From WLMZ01 sp963732585 (GTDB taxonomy: Bacteria > Actinomycetota > Acidimicrobiia > Acidimicrobiales > Ilumatobacteraceae): a DNA stretch of 64,000 bases. The notes beneath the pieces were generated by a model. The model searched no databases. It was not told where the DNA came from and saw nothing but the letters and a program-made list of their open reading frames with translations. The stretch covers positions 1,550,001 to 1,614,000 of the forward strand of contig CAVSZY010000003.1 of the NCBI GenBank assembly GCA_963732585.1, read 5' to 3'. A program made the translations under genes and the position numbers. Shown piece by piece: positions 35,961 to 44,753 of the stretch (its first letter is position 1; every line of letters starts with the position of its first letter).

Positions 35961-38420
35961 ATGCGACTCGTCCCGTTCAACAGTGATTGGAAGACTCGAC
36001 CGAAGGTCAATCCAATGGAGGGATTCGCCGGTGCGGCGAAGCCCTGGACCGAGGTTCGATTGCCCCATGACGCCATGATTCGCCGCCAGCGCGACGCCGC
36101 GTTCGGCTCCGCTTCGGGCTACTTCCCTGGGGGCGTCGACGAGTATGTCAAGCGGTTCGACACTCCACCCGGCTGGCGCCATCGGTATATCGCCGTGCTC
36201 TTCGAGGGTGCGTATCGCAACGCGATGGTCTATGTCAACGACGTGCTCGCCGGTCAATGGGCCTATGGCTACAGTCAGTTTGCGGTGGTGATCAGTCCGT
36301 TCCTGCGCTGGGGCGAGTCCAACGAGATCCGCGTCGAAACCACCAGCGGAGAGGACTCGCGGTGGTACTCCGGCGCCGGTTTGTTCCGTGAGGTGTTCCT
36401 CGTTGTCGGCGGCTCCGCGCACATTCCCTTGGACGGCGTGCGCGTCACCACCTTGGACGCTGACGCAGAACTCGCTGTGGTCGAGGTCGCCACCTCGATC
36501 GCCAATCACGGCCTGAGCAGCCGCAAGCTTTCGATCCGCACAGAACTCGGCGAGCTCGACAGCGCTGGCGGCGGCGCCCTGGCCGCGTCCGATGCGTCGA
36601 TGGTCACGGTGCTCCCGGGAGCGACGACCGTTGTTCGCCAACGGCTCTACGTTCGTTCGCCACGCCGCTGGTGCGTGGACGAACCGTCGCTGTACGGTGC
36701 GACGGTGTCGTTACTCGACGGCGATGAGGTCGTCGACGAGGCCACGGTCACGACCGGGATCCGCACGCTGCAGATCGATCCGATTCGCGGGCTGCGGATC
36801 AACGGGACAGCGGTGAAGCTGCGCGGAGCGTGCATCCACCACGACAACGGAGTGATCGGCGCGGCCACCATCGCCAGGGCCGAGGAGCGGCGCGTCGAGT
36901 TATTGAAGGCTGCGGGTTTCAACGCCATCCGCTCGGCGCATAACCCGGCGAGCCGTGCCCTACTCGACGCCAGTGATCGGCTCGGGATGCTCGTCATGGA
37001 CGAAACCTTCGACATGTGGACTAAACCGAAAACCCAGAACGACTACACGCTGCACTTCGCGCACTGGTGGGAACGTGACGTCGAGGCCATGGTCGCCAAG
37101 GACTACAACCACCCGTGCGTCATCATGTACTCGATCGGCAACGAGATCCCGGATGTCGGCACGGCCCTCGGCGGCGATCTTTCCCGGCGCCTCGTCGAGA
37201 AGGTGCGTAGCCTCGACGGCACGCGCCTTGTGACCAATGGTGTCAACGGAATCCTGGCGGTCATGGACGTCGTCATGGAGCAGATCAGCGCGGCGGCGGC
37301 GAACGCCGACGACGGTGCCAGCGATGGTGCCGGGTCCGGCATCAACACGCTGATGAGCAACATCGGCGAGATGATGAACGAGCTGGGCCGTTCTGAGCTG
37401 GTGACATCTCGCACGCTCGAGGCCATCGCCGCCCTGGATGTCGCCGGCCTGAACTACATGGACGCCAGATACGAATCGGACGGCACAGCATTCCCAAATC
37501 GGATCATCGTCGGCAGCGAGACCTTCCCGGCGCGAATTGACATCCTGTGGTCGCTGGTCAAGGCCAACAGCCACGTCATCGGCGACTTCACCTGGACTGG
37601 TTGGGACTACCTCGGCGAGTCCGGCATCGGCTACGTCCGCTACCGGGACACTCCCGCGGGTCTCGCCGCGCCGTACCCGGCGTTGACCGCCGGGTGCGCC
37701 GATATCGACATCACCGGCAAACGTCGCCCGGTGTCGTACTACCGTGAAATCGTCTTCGGGTTACGCACTGCGCCGGCCATCGCGGTGCGCACGCCCGCAC
37801 GCTACGGCCAGAAGGTGGAGTCGACGCCGTGGTCGTGGAGCGACTCGCTGGACACCTGGACATGGGAAGGCTACGAGGGCAAGCCAGTCGTCGTCGAGGT
37901 CTACGCCGACGCCGACGAAGTTGTGCTACTGCTCGATGGGACAGAGATTGCGACGTCGCCGATCGAACGGTTTCGCGCCGAGTTCGACGTGACCTACCAG
38001 CCCGGCACGCTGACCGCAGTGGCACACCGCGACGGCGCTGAAACTGGCCGATCCACCCTCGTCACCGCCACCGGAGCGGTGTTCCTGCATGCCCGGGCCG
38101 ACCGCACCGTCGTCAGCGAGAGCGACGCTGATCTCGCCTTCATCGAGATCGAGTTGGTCGACGCCGCTGGCACGATCTTCACCGGACGAAACGTCGAGGT
38201 GTCGGTCAGCATCGACGGTCCTGCAGAGCTGCAGGGCCTTGGCAGCGCGAGCCCGATCACGACCGAGTCCTTCCTCGACGACAGGCACACCACCTTCGAA
38301 GGTCGGGCGCTGGCTGTCGTGCGGCCAACGGGCCCGGGAACCGTCACCGTCCACGTCGCCGCCTACTCGCTCGGCCTCGACGCTTCGGTCGTTATCGATG
38401 TGGGACGCCCGCATCGCTAG
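35961..38420 (+). CDS. GH2 family glycoside hydrolase
   Basis: An 819-residue GH2 enzyme. Domain order: sugar-binding jelly roll (about 50-150, RHRYIAVLFEGAYRNAMVYVN), immunoglobulin-like domain, then TIM barrel with GFNAIRSAHNPASRALLDASDRLGMLVMDE, acid/base Glu395 in SIGNEIPD and nucleophile Glu520 in VGSETFPAR, then two C-terminal Ig-like domains. The pattern fits beta-galactosidase-like GH2 enzymes of the type with extended C-termini. No signal peptide is evident. A stand-alone gene; no carbohydrate transporter of the sugar type is next to it. Confidence 0.8.
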   Translation: MRLVPFNSDWKTRPKVNPMEGFAGAAKPWTEVRLPHDAMIRRQRDAAFGSASGYFPGGVDEYVKRFDTPPGWRHRYIAVLFEGAYRNAMVYVNDVLAGQWAYGYSQFAVVISPFLRWGESNEIRVETTSGEDSRWYSGAGLFREVFLVVGGSAHIPLDGVRVTTLDADAELAVVEVATSIANHGLSSRKLSIRTELGELDSAGGGALAASDASMVTVLPGATTVVRQRLYVRSPRRWCVDEPSLYGATVSLLDGDEVVDEATVTTGIRTLQIDPIRGLRINGTAVKLRGACIHHDNGVIGAATIARAEERRVELLKAAGFNAIRSAHNPASRALLDASDRLGMLVMDETFDMWTKPKTQNDYTLHFAHWWERDVEAMVAKDYNHPCVIMYSIGNEIPDVGTALGGDLSRRLVEKVRSLDGTRLVTNGVNGILAVMDVVMEQISAAAANADDGASDGAGSGINTLMSNIGEMMNELGRSELVTSRTLEAIAALDVAGLNYMDARYESDGTAFPNRIIVGSETFPARIDILWSLVKANSHVIGDFTWTGWDYLGESGIGYVRYRDTPAGLAAPYPALTAGCADIDITGKRRPVSYYREIVFGLRTAPAIAVRTPARYGQKVESTPWSWSDSLDTWTWEGYEGKPVVVEVYADADEVVLLLDGTEIATSPIERFRAEFDVTYQPGTLTAVAHRDGAETGRSTLVTATGAVFLHARADRTVVSESDADLAFIEIELVDAAGTIFTGRNVEVSVSIDGPAELQGLGSASPITTESFLDDRHTTFEGRALAVVRPTGPGTVTVHVAAYSLGLDASVVIDVGRPHR

Positions 38421-38449
38421 CTGCACGCGTCCCGATCGGCGTTACGCAC

Positions 38450-38720
38450 TTACCAACGGGCTTTCGGGAAGGCTCGAATAATTGCTTCGTCGGCGGTGAC
38501 CAGCAGCGACGACGTCGCAATTGCGTCGGCGACGATCAATCGATCGAACGGGTCCCGTGTCCACGTGACCTGCTCGGCTGCCAGCGCAACCGGCCGATCT
38601 CATGCACGTGGGTCAGCTCCAGCAACTCAATCGATCGAATACCGACGCGACTGGACCAAGCCTGTCAGCCTTCTCACGGATCGCGAGATCTTTCGGTTCG
38701 CCTGCGCTTGGCGCCCGTCG
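38450..38720 (-). pseudogene. Decayed PIN-domain (VapC-like) toxin gene
   Basis: The minus strand here encodes, in shifting frames, pieces with the order of a PIN toxin: EKADRLG, SIELLELTHVHEIG, and then VALAAEQVTWTRDPFDRLIVADA...LLVTADEAIIRAF ending in TAA at 38450. The DPFDRLIVADA and LVTAD motifs are the C-terminal acidic core of PIN nucleases. A one-base loss near GGCCGG breaks the frame, and no antitoxin is present. It overlaps no intact gene. Confidence 0.5.
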
Positions 38721-38732
38721 TACCATCGGCCC

Positions 38733-39563
38733 ATGATCAAAGACCCCACCCGCAGTTTTGTTGTCGACAATGTCAGCCTGTGCTGGGATCGGTGGGGCGA
38801 CCGGGGCGACTCGACGCCGTTCGTGCTCTGTCATGGATTCGGTGGCTCTGCCCACGACTTCGCTCTCGTCATCGAAGAACTGACCACCGAGCGCGATGTT
38901 GTCGCGCTCGATCACCGCGGGCACGGCCGTTCGCAAAAACTGGGCACCACCGACGGGTACTCAATGCAACGACTTGCCGACGACCTGATCGCCCTCATCG
39001 ACGGCGAGGTCGGCGGACCTGTCGATCTGCTTGGGCATTCAATGGGCGGGCCGATTGCTCTCATGGTCACGCTGGCCCGCCCGGACCTGGTGAACTCGTT
39101 GATCCTCATGGACACAACCGCCTGGTCATTCGTGCCCCAAGACCCGGCGCTGGCCGAGATGATCGCCGGCTTTCTGTTGTCCTACGACACGGCCGATCCG
39201 TTGCCCGACATCAGTGTCTTTGGTGGCCCCGAGCAAGAGATGATCACCTCGACAACTCCGGCGGACTGGCAAGCAACCAAGGACTCGCTGAGCGCTGGGT
39301 TCGATCGATTCGCCTTCCAACAACTCGGTGCCGAAGTGTTCTCGAAAGGCACACCGTGGATCCGCGATCGACTCGCTGAGATCACCTGCCCGATCAGTGT
39401 GATCGTCGGCGAATTCGACTACCCGTTCATCGAACAAGCCGAGACCCTGGCCGCCGAAGCAGCCGCGCACCTGACAGTCATCCCTGGCGCCTACCACTCG
39501 CCACAGTTGACGCACCGCACGGATTGGCTCGCGGCTGTCGCCGGGCACTTCGCTCGGCTGTAA
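38733..39563 (+). CDS. Alpha/beta-hydrolase fold protein
   Basis: A 276-residue alpha/beta hydrolase: VLCHGFGGSAHDF (HG oxyanion), ALDHRGHGRSQKLG, nucleophile elbow LLGHSMGGPIA, acid in VGEFDYPFIEQ, and His in IPGAYHSPQL. Resembles non-heme haloperoxidase or lactonase-like hydrolases. The substrate is unknown. The ATG at 38733 starts directly after the PIN remnant; the upstream extension is not coding. Confidence 0.75.
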   Translation: MIKDPTRSFVVDNVSLCWDRWGDRGDSTPFVLCHGFGGSAHDFALVIEELTTERDVVALDHRGHGRSQKLGTTDGYSMQRLADDLIALIDGEVGGPVDLLGHSMGGPIALMVTLARPDLVNSLILMDTTAWSFVPQDPALAEMIAGFLLSYDTADPLPDISVFGGPEQEMITSTTPADWQATKDSLSAGFDRFAFQQLGAEVFSKGTPWIRDRLAEITCPISVIVGEFDYPFIEQAETLAAEAAAHLTVIPGAYHSPQLTHRTDWLAAVAGHFARL

Positions 39564-39804
39564 GACCTGTCTTTTCCGGGATTCGAGCGGCTGACAGCCT
39601 TACCGACCTCGGCCCGGTGGTTCGTTCTGGGGCCAGCCGATGCGCGAACGCGATGTCGCCTTCGCCGAATTGCGTTATCAGCCACGGCTGTCATTCCACC
39701 GTCCTGTCGAGGCCGCCAGAGCGCCGGGCAGCAAGGGATTCTGGATCGACGTCGATGTTAAAATTAGCACGTCCGATCTTGGAGAGCGAAGCGCCAAGTT
39801 CTAC

Positions 39805-39816
39805 ACTGACGTCAGT
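39805..39816. promoter_or_regulatory. Palindrome upstream of TetR gene
   Basis: ACTGACGTCAGT, a perfect 12-bp palindrome, lies 35-46 bases before the TetR ATG at 39851. It may be that regulator's own operator. Confidence 0.4.
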
Positions 39817-39850
39817 TTTGACAACCGGCCAAGGAGCTCAGAAACCAACC

Positions 39851-40498
39851 ATGGCGACAACCGAGACGACCTCCGATCAGCTGACAGCGACCACTCGTTC
39901 GCGCAAGGGCGCACAGACCCGCGCCCGTTTGATCAAGTCTGCGCAGTCAGTGTTCGAGGACACCGGGTTTCTGGAGGCTCGAATCTCCGATATCGCCGAT
40001 CGCGCCGGGCTGTCGCACGGCTCTTTTTACCACTACTTCGAGTCCAAGGAACAGATCTTCCGTGAGGTAGCCGAGGAGCAGGAGGCCCGCCTCACGGCCC
40101 CCGACAATGAGCCGGTCGGATCAGCCCGGCTCAGCGAGTATGAGAGAATTCTGCGCGGCAATCGGTCCTATCTCGCGCGTTACCGCGACAACGGCAAGAT
40201 CATGGGCGTCATCGAGGAGGTCTCGCGCTACGACTCGGTGGTCAACGAGGCGCGCATGAATCGCCAGAAGCACTTCGCCGAACGAGCGGAGCGGGCGATC
40301 CGTCGTCTACAAGGCCTTGCCCTCGCCGATCCGTTGATCGATCCGACGATTGCCGCCCTTGCCCTCGGCTCGATGATCGGACGATTCTCCGAGCTGTGGC
40401 TGGTGGAGGGTTGGGGTGCCTATGACCTCGACACGGCGTCCGAACAGCTGACCAAATTGTGGGCCAACGCCATCGGCCTCAACCCGACAGCGCGCTAG
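39851..40498 (+). CDS. TetR-family regulator
   Basis: A 215-residue TetR protein. The HTH is at about 20-66 (QTRARLIKSAQSVFEDTGFLEARISDIADRAGLSHGSFYHYFESKE split) and is followed by a helical ligand domain (YLARYRDNGKIMGVIEEVSRYD, typical of fatty-acid-type ligands). The ATG at 39851 is chosen because upstream codons in the frame are not conserved-looking and overlap the palindrome. Six bases separate its stop from the acyl-CoA ligase, so the pair is one operon. Confidence 0.75.
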   Translation: MATTETTSDQLTATTRSRKGAQTRARLIKSAQSVFEDTGFLEARISDIADRAGLSHGSFYHYFESKEQIFREVAEEQEARLTAPDNEPVGSARLSEYERILRGNRSYLARYRDNGKIMGVIEEVSRYDSVVNEARMNRQKHFAERAERAIRRLQGLALADPLIDPTIAALALGSMIGRFSELWLVEGWGAYDLDTASEQLTKLWANAIGLNPTAR

Positions 40499-40504
40499 TC
40501 CCCA

Positions 40505-42202
40505 ATGGCCGCAAGAGACGCGCTACCGCAGCACAACATGGCTGCGGTCAGCGAAGCGGTGGCCACGCGGGTAGCCGAGCGAACGGCAATCGTTTGGCGG
40601 GATCGCCGCCTGAGCTTTCAAGATCTGACCCACCGTTCGCGACAACTCGCCCATCTGTTCAACGGTCACCGTCTCGGGGCCAACCCCGCAGGGCGGACCG
40701 GTTTGGCATCGCACGAATCACATCAGGATCATGTGGCGATCTACGCCCACAACGGCAACGAGTACCTGGAGGCGATACTCGGAGCGTTCAAAGCCCGAGT
40801 GTTGCCCGTCAATATCAACTACCGCTATGTCGCCGAGGAACTGCTGTTCGTGCTGCGCACCAGCGGGGTGCGGGCGATCGTGTTCCACTCGACGTTCGCG
40901 CAGACGCTCGCCGAGGTGCTGCCCGAGTTGCCCGAACTGCGGCTGCTGCTGCAGATCGACGACGGCTCGACCAACGCGTTGCTGCCCGGCGCACGTTGGT
41001 ACGAGGAGGCGTTGAGTGCTGCGCCGGCGACGCTGCCTGACGCCGCCATACAGTGGTCGCCCGACGATCTCTACATGCTCTTCACCGGCGGCACCACCGG
41101 GATGCCCAAAGGCGTGTTGTGGCGCCAAGCCGATATTCATCGCACAGCGATGGGTGGGCGCAATCCGTTGACACGCCAACCATGGGCGTCGTTGGACGAG
41201 GTTGCGCAAGCAGCAGTCGACAACCCCGCGCCGGGCGTCGTGCTACCCGCCGCGCCGTTCATGCACGGTGCCGGCCATTGGACGGCGTTCGCCGCACTCA
41301 ACCAGGGCAATACCGTCGTCATCCAAGACGACATCACCCGGCTCGATCCGGTCGACATCTGCTCGGTGATCGAACGCGAACGGGTGACGTACCTGCAGAT
41401 CATCGGCGATGCCTTCGGTCGTCCGATCATCGAGGAGATGGAACGAGGAACCTACGACCTGAGCTCGATGCGCACACTGCTGTCCGGCGGCACCGCGCTG
41501 TCGACGAGTTGCAAAGAGCGCTTCCTGGCCCGGCTCCCGCAGATCACGCTGATCGAAAGCGTCGGTTCCTCGGAGGGCGGCGGGCAAGCAACGCAGATGA
41601 CGACGGCGGGGGCGACGATCATTGCCGCGACCTTCTCCCCCGTCGAAGGAACCGTAGTCGTCGCCGCGGATCTCGACCGGGTGTTGCAACCTGGCGACGA
41701 CGAGACTGGTTGGCTGGCCAAGCGCGGACCGGACATCCCCATCGGCTACCTCGGTGATGCCGACAAGACGGCGCGAACCTTTCCGATCATCGAAGGCGAG
41801 CGCGTGTCGGTGCCGGGCGATCGGGCGCGTTGGCTTGCCGACGGCACGATCGAGTTGCTCGGCCGTGAGTCGGTGACGATCAACTCCGGCGGAGAAAAGA
41901 TCTTCGCCGAGGAGGTCGAAGCAGCGATCATCGCTCACCCCGACGTCGATGACGTCGTGGTGACGTCGCGGCCATCCGAGCGTTGGGGCCAAGAAGTGGT
42001 CGCCGTCGTCAGTCTTCGCGCTGGCGCATCGACGTCGACATCTGCTCTCGCCGCCGAAGCAGCGCGACACATCGCCCGCTACAAGCTGCCCAAAGCCTGG
42101 GTGTTTGTCGAGGAGATCAAGCGATCACCAGCAGGCAAGGCCGACTATCGCTGGGCGGCGGGCATCGCCGCCGCTAACGGCCGCCACAGCGGCGGCCGCT
42201 AG
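40505..42202 (+). CDS. AMP-forming acyl-CoA ligase (FadD-type)
   Basis: A 565-residue ANL-family enzyme: NINYRYVAEELLFVL, P-loop LFTGGTTGMPKGVLW, AMP-binding ESVGSSEGGGQ, hinge LGRESVTINSGGEKIFAEEVE, and the catalytic Lys in KRSPAGKADYRW. The TGGTTGMPKGVLW form is seen in the FadD17/FadD19-like sterol or branched acid group (family knowledge). Its TAG stop lies at the left target site of the IS630 element; the original stop is retained (see the mobile element). Convergent with the alcohol dehydrogenase gene beyond the element. Confidence 0.8.
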   Translation: MAARDALPQHNMAAVSEAVATRVAERTAIVWRDRRLSFQDLTHRSRQLAHLFNGHRLGANPAGRTGLASHESHQDHVAIYAHNGNEYLEAILGAFKARVLPVNINYRYVAEELLFVLRTSGVRAIVFHSTFAQTLAEVLPELPELRLLLQIDDGSTNALLPGARWYEEALSAAPATLPDAAIQWSPDDLYMLFTGGTTGMPKGVLWRQADIHRTAMGGRNPLTRQPWASLDEVAQAAVDNPAPGVVLPAAPFMHGAGHWTAFAALNQGNTVVIQDDITRLDPVDICSVIERERVTYLQIIGDAFGRPIIEEMERGTYDLSSMRTLLSGGTALSTSCKERFLARLPQITLIESVGSSEGGGQATQMTTAGATIIAATFSPVEGTVVVAADLDRVLQPGDDETGWLAKRGPDIPIGYLGDADKTARTFPIIEGERVSVPGDRARWLADGTIELLGRESVTINSGGEKIFAEEVEAAIIAHPDVDDVVVTSRPSERWGQEVVAVVSLRAGASTSTSALAAEAARHIARYKLPKAWVFVEEIKRSPAGKADYRWAAGIAAANGRHSGGR

Positions 42203-43341
42203 TGCACTATCTCTGAATTAGAGCGCGTGTTACTATTAGGGGATGTGGATTGCTGAGCCGATCGTGTTGACCATCGAGGAACGTAGCGAACTGGAGCGTC
42301 GCGTGGCGTCGCCAACAACACCGCAACGAGACGTGCGACGAGCACAGGTGATCTTGTTCGCCGCCGACAAGATGGCATCACGCCAGATCTCCTTAACGAT
42401 CGGGATGCACGAATCTCACGTCGCGAACTGGCGGCAGCGGTTCCTCGCCGAAAGACTCAAAGGGCTCGGCGAACGCAAACACACCGGTCGACCACGACGT
42501 CTTGGCCATGACGAACGCCTGGCAATGGCAGCCGCAGCGACCGCCGAAAAGTCTGCCGACGACCCGGTGGCGATGTGGACCTTGGATGAACTCGTCGACA
42601 TTCTCGCCGACACCCACGACATCATCGTGTCGCGATCACAACTCGGCAAGATCCTCGCCGCGATGGACATCGACCTGCGCAAAGTCCGTGGCTGGCTGAA
42701 CCGGCGCGACGACCCCGAGTTCTGGACACGTGTCCGTGATGTCTGCGGCCTCTACCTCAACCCACCTGACCAGGCGATTGTGTTGTCAGTCGACGAGAAA
42801 ACCGGGATCCAAGCCAAAGAACGCATCGTCAAAGACCAACCAGCCCGCCCGGGTCGGCCACGTCGCCGCGAGTTCGAATACGTGCGTCACGGCATCGCCA
42901 AGCTTGTCGCTGCTCTCGATGTCGGCACCGGTCAAGTGCTTGCCGACACGATCCCACGAAACGACTCAGACAACTTCTGCGCCTTCCTGGACACGATCGA
43001 AGCCACCATCGAGCCTGGCTTGGCAATCCACGTGATCCTCGACAACGGGTCATCGCACACCTCGAAACAAACCGCAGCCTGGTTCGCTGCCCACCCACGG
43101 TGGGAGGTTCACTTCACACCCAAGCACGCCTCCTGGGTCAATCAAGTCGAGTTATTCTTTTCGATCCTGCAACGCAAAGTGATCAGCAACGGCAACTTCC
43201 CCTCCCAAGACGACCTGATCACCAAGATGATGAAATTCATCGCCGACTACGACCAGACCGCCCGACCCTTCAGATGGACCTACGCCGCCGACCCACTCAA
43301 AGCCGCATAACCACACGCGCCCTAATTGAGCGCGGCTGCAC
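42202..43341 (+). mobile_element. IS630-family insertion sequence
   Basis: A 1140-bp element bounded by imperfect 28-bp inverted repeats (left starting GTGCACTATCTC, right end complement starting GTGCAGCCGCGC, with matching GAATTAG-like and GCGCGTG blocks) and flanked on both sides by TA (42200-42201 and 43342-43343), the target duplication of IS630/Tc1/mariner elements. It holds one intact transposase. It sits within a CTAG that carried the overlapping stop codons of two convergent genes. Confidence 0.85.
42243..43310 (+). CDS. IS630-family transposase
   Basis: A 355-residue DDE transposase. N-terminal HTH (SRQISLTIGMHESHVANWRQRFL) and linker (RKHTGRPRRL), then the catalytic core with Asp in VLSVDEKTGIQ, Asp in HVILDNGSSHTS and Glu in WVNQVELFFSILQRK. 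Length and motifs are complete, so the element may be active. Transposition goes by cut-and-paste into TA. Confidence 0.9.
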   Translation: MWIAEPIVLTIEERSELERRVASPTTPQRDVRRAQVILFAADKMASRQISLTIGMHESHVANWRQRFLAERLKGLGERKHTGRPRRLGHDERLAMAAAATAEKSADDPVAMWTLDELVDILADTHDIIVSRSQLGKILAAMDIDLRKVRGWLNRRDDPEFWTRVRDVCGLYLNPPDQAIVLSVDEKTGIQAKERIVKDQPARPGRPRRREFEYVRHGIAKLVAALDVGTGQVLADTIPRNDSDNFCAFLDTIEATIEPGLAIHVILDNGSSHTSKQTAAWFAAHPRWEVHFTPKHASWVNQVELFFSILQRKVISNGNFPSQDDLITKMMKFIADYDQTARPFRWTYAADPLKAA

Positions 43342-44486
43342 TAGTGGATGATGACGCCGCGGATGTTCTTGCCGTCGAGCAGGTCTTGGTAGCCGTCATT
43401 GATCTGGTCGAGGGTGTAAGTCGAGGTGACCAACTCGTCCAATTTCAGCAGGCCGTCGCGGTACAGCCCGAGCAGCATCGGGATATCGGCACGAGGGTTC
43501 AGCGAGCCGAAGATGGTGCCCTTCACTTCCTTCTCCCACATCGCCAGCTGGAATAGGTTGATACTCGCGTCCATGCTCGACATCGGCGAGATCGCCGTTA
43601 CGACGCAGGTCGCGCCCTTGCCGGTCAGCGTCATCGCCTCGGTCATCATCTCGCCACGCAGCACGTCCGGCGTCATGATCACCTGATCAGCCATCTGCCC
43701 CCAGGTCAGCTGCGTAACGAGCGGAATTGCCTCGGCCATCGAAGCGCAGACGTGAGTCGCACCCATGTCCATGGCCGTGTTGCGCTTGAATTCGATCGGG
43801 TCGACGGCGACGATACGACGAGCACCGGCGAGTTTGGCGCCCTGCACCGCGTTGATGCCGATACCGCCAATGCCGACGACCACGACGGTGTCGCCGGGCT
43901 TCACCGCGGCTCGCTTCACCGCCGAGCCATAACCTGTGGCTACGCCGCAGGAGACGAGAGCGACGGCCGGGAAAGGCAGGTCATTGGCCACCTTGACCAG
44001 CGAGGCCTCGGCCACCACGTTGTGCTCGGCGAACGACCCGACCTTGGCCATCACCTTCATCGGCTGGCCGTTGACGAAGGCGCGCGGGGTGCCGTCGGTG
44101 ATCATCCCGAGCTGCATCGTGCCGGCCCCGAGGTCGCACAGATTCTGACGGCCTGAGGCGCAATAGCGGCAGCGTCCACAGCTGGGCACAAAGCTGGCCG
44201 AGACATGATCGCCGGGGGCCAGATCGGTGACGCCTGGGCCAACCTCGACAACGATTCCTGCGCCCTCGTGCCCGCCGATAATCGGGAACATCTCCGGGGC
44301 ACCGACCATCGCGGCGACCTCGTTGCTGATCGACATATCGCCGGTGACCACGTGCTCATCGCTATGACACAAGCCGGCGACCTTCCAGTTCACGAGCACC
44401 TCTCCTGCCTTCGGCGGCTCGAGCGTGACTTCCTCGATACTCCACTTCTGATGCTGTCCCCATAACACCGCAGCCCGAGTCTTCAT
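43341..44486 (-). CDS. NDMA-dependent (mycofactocin-type) zinc alcohol dehydrogenase
   Basis: A 381-residue medium-chain dehydrogenase. Catalytic zinc motif GLCHSDEH and GGHEGAG, structural zinc Cys cluster (CGRCRYCASGRQNLC), and Rossmann VVVVGIGGIGINAVQGAKLAGA. The sequence pattern MKTRAAVLWGQHQKWSIEEV fits the Rxyl_3153/NDMA-dependent subfamily whose bound NAD is re-oxidised by mycofactocin. The gene ends in the TAG formed at the right edge of the IS630 element. The first ATG overlaps the end of a truncated upstream frame (ATGA). Confidence 0.85.
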   Translation of the reverse strand: MKTRAAVLWGQHQKWSIEEVTLEPPKAGEVLVNWKVAGLCHSDEHVVTGDMSISNEVAAMVGAPEMFPIIGGHEGAGIVVEVGPGVTDLAPGDHVSASFVPSCGRCRYCASGRQNLCDLGAGTMQLGMITDGTPRAFVNGQPMKVMAKVGSFAEHNVVAEASLVKVANDLPFPAVALVSCGVATGYGSAVKRAAVKPGDTVVVVGIGGIGINAVQGAKLAGARRIVAVDPIEFKRNTAMDMGATHVCASMAEAIPLVTQLTWGQMADQVIMTPDVLRGEMMTEAMTLTGKGATCVVTAISPMSSMDASINLFQLAMWEKEVKGTIFGSLNPRADIPMLLGLYRDGLLKLDELVTSTYTLDQINDGYQDLLDGKNIRGVIIH

Positions 44487-44728
44487 GTTGCTCCCTGATC
44501 GATTGCCAACGATGAGGTCATGATAGGCGAGTCATCCTCCGAATCGACTTCGACGTCAATCTTTAGAAGCATGCGCTGAGGCTCCCATCGGGTTGGGACC
44601 ACGTCGTGTTCCGGTTCGCGATGAGCTGTGACACCAAGGCCGGTAAGCACGCCAGCCGCCCCACGCACCTCGCACACGACCCCACAAGCGTCTAATGTGA
44701 GAGCACCGTTCTCGTGAATTGCGAGACT
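44483..44728 (-). pseudogene. 5'-truncated gene remnant upstream of the alcohol dehydrogenase
   Basis: An open frame without a proper start reads ISLAIHENGALTLDACG...CEVRGAAGVLTGLGV...RWEPQRMLLKIDVEVD and ends in TGA that overlaps the ATG of the dehydrogenase by four bases. Translational coupling of that kind indicates it is the true C-terminus of a former upstream gene, cut off at about 44728 near the frameshifted amidohydrolase. The family is not recognised with confidence. Confidence 0.4.
44710..44726. promoter_or_regulatory. Inverted repeat before the frameshifted amidohydrolase
   Basis: TCTCG-N7-CGAGA lies 28-44 bases before the ATG at 44754. It could be an operator. Weak evidence. Confidence 0.2.
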
Positions 44729-44753
44729 GATTTACGTTGATTGGGGTATCGCT

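Noticed and set aside
42178..42200. Terminator hairpin at the ligase end (CGGCCGCC / GGCGGCCG)
   Set aside because: It lies inside the coding sequence and has no T-run; may be chance in GC-rich codons.
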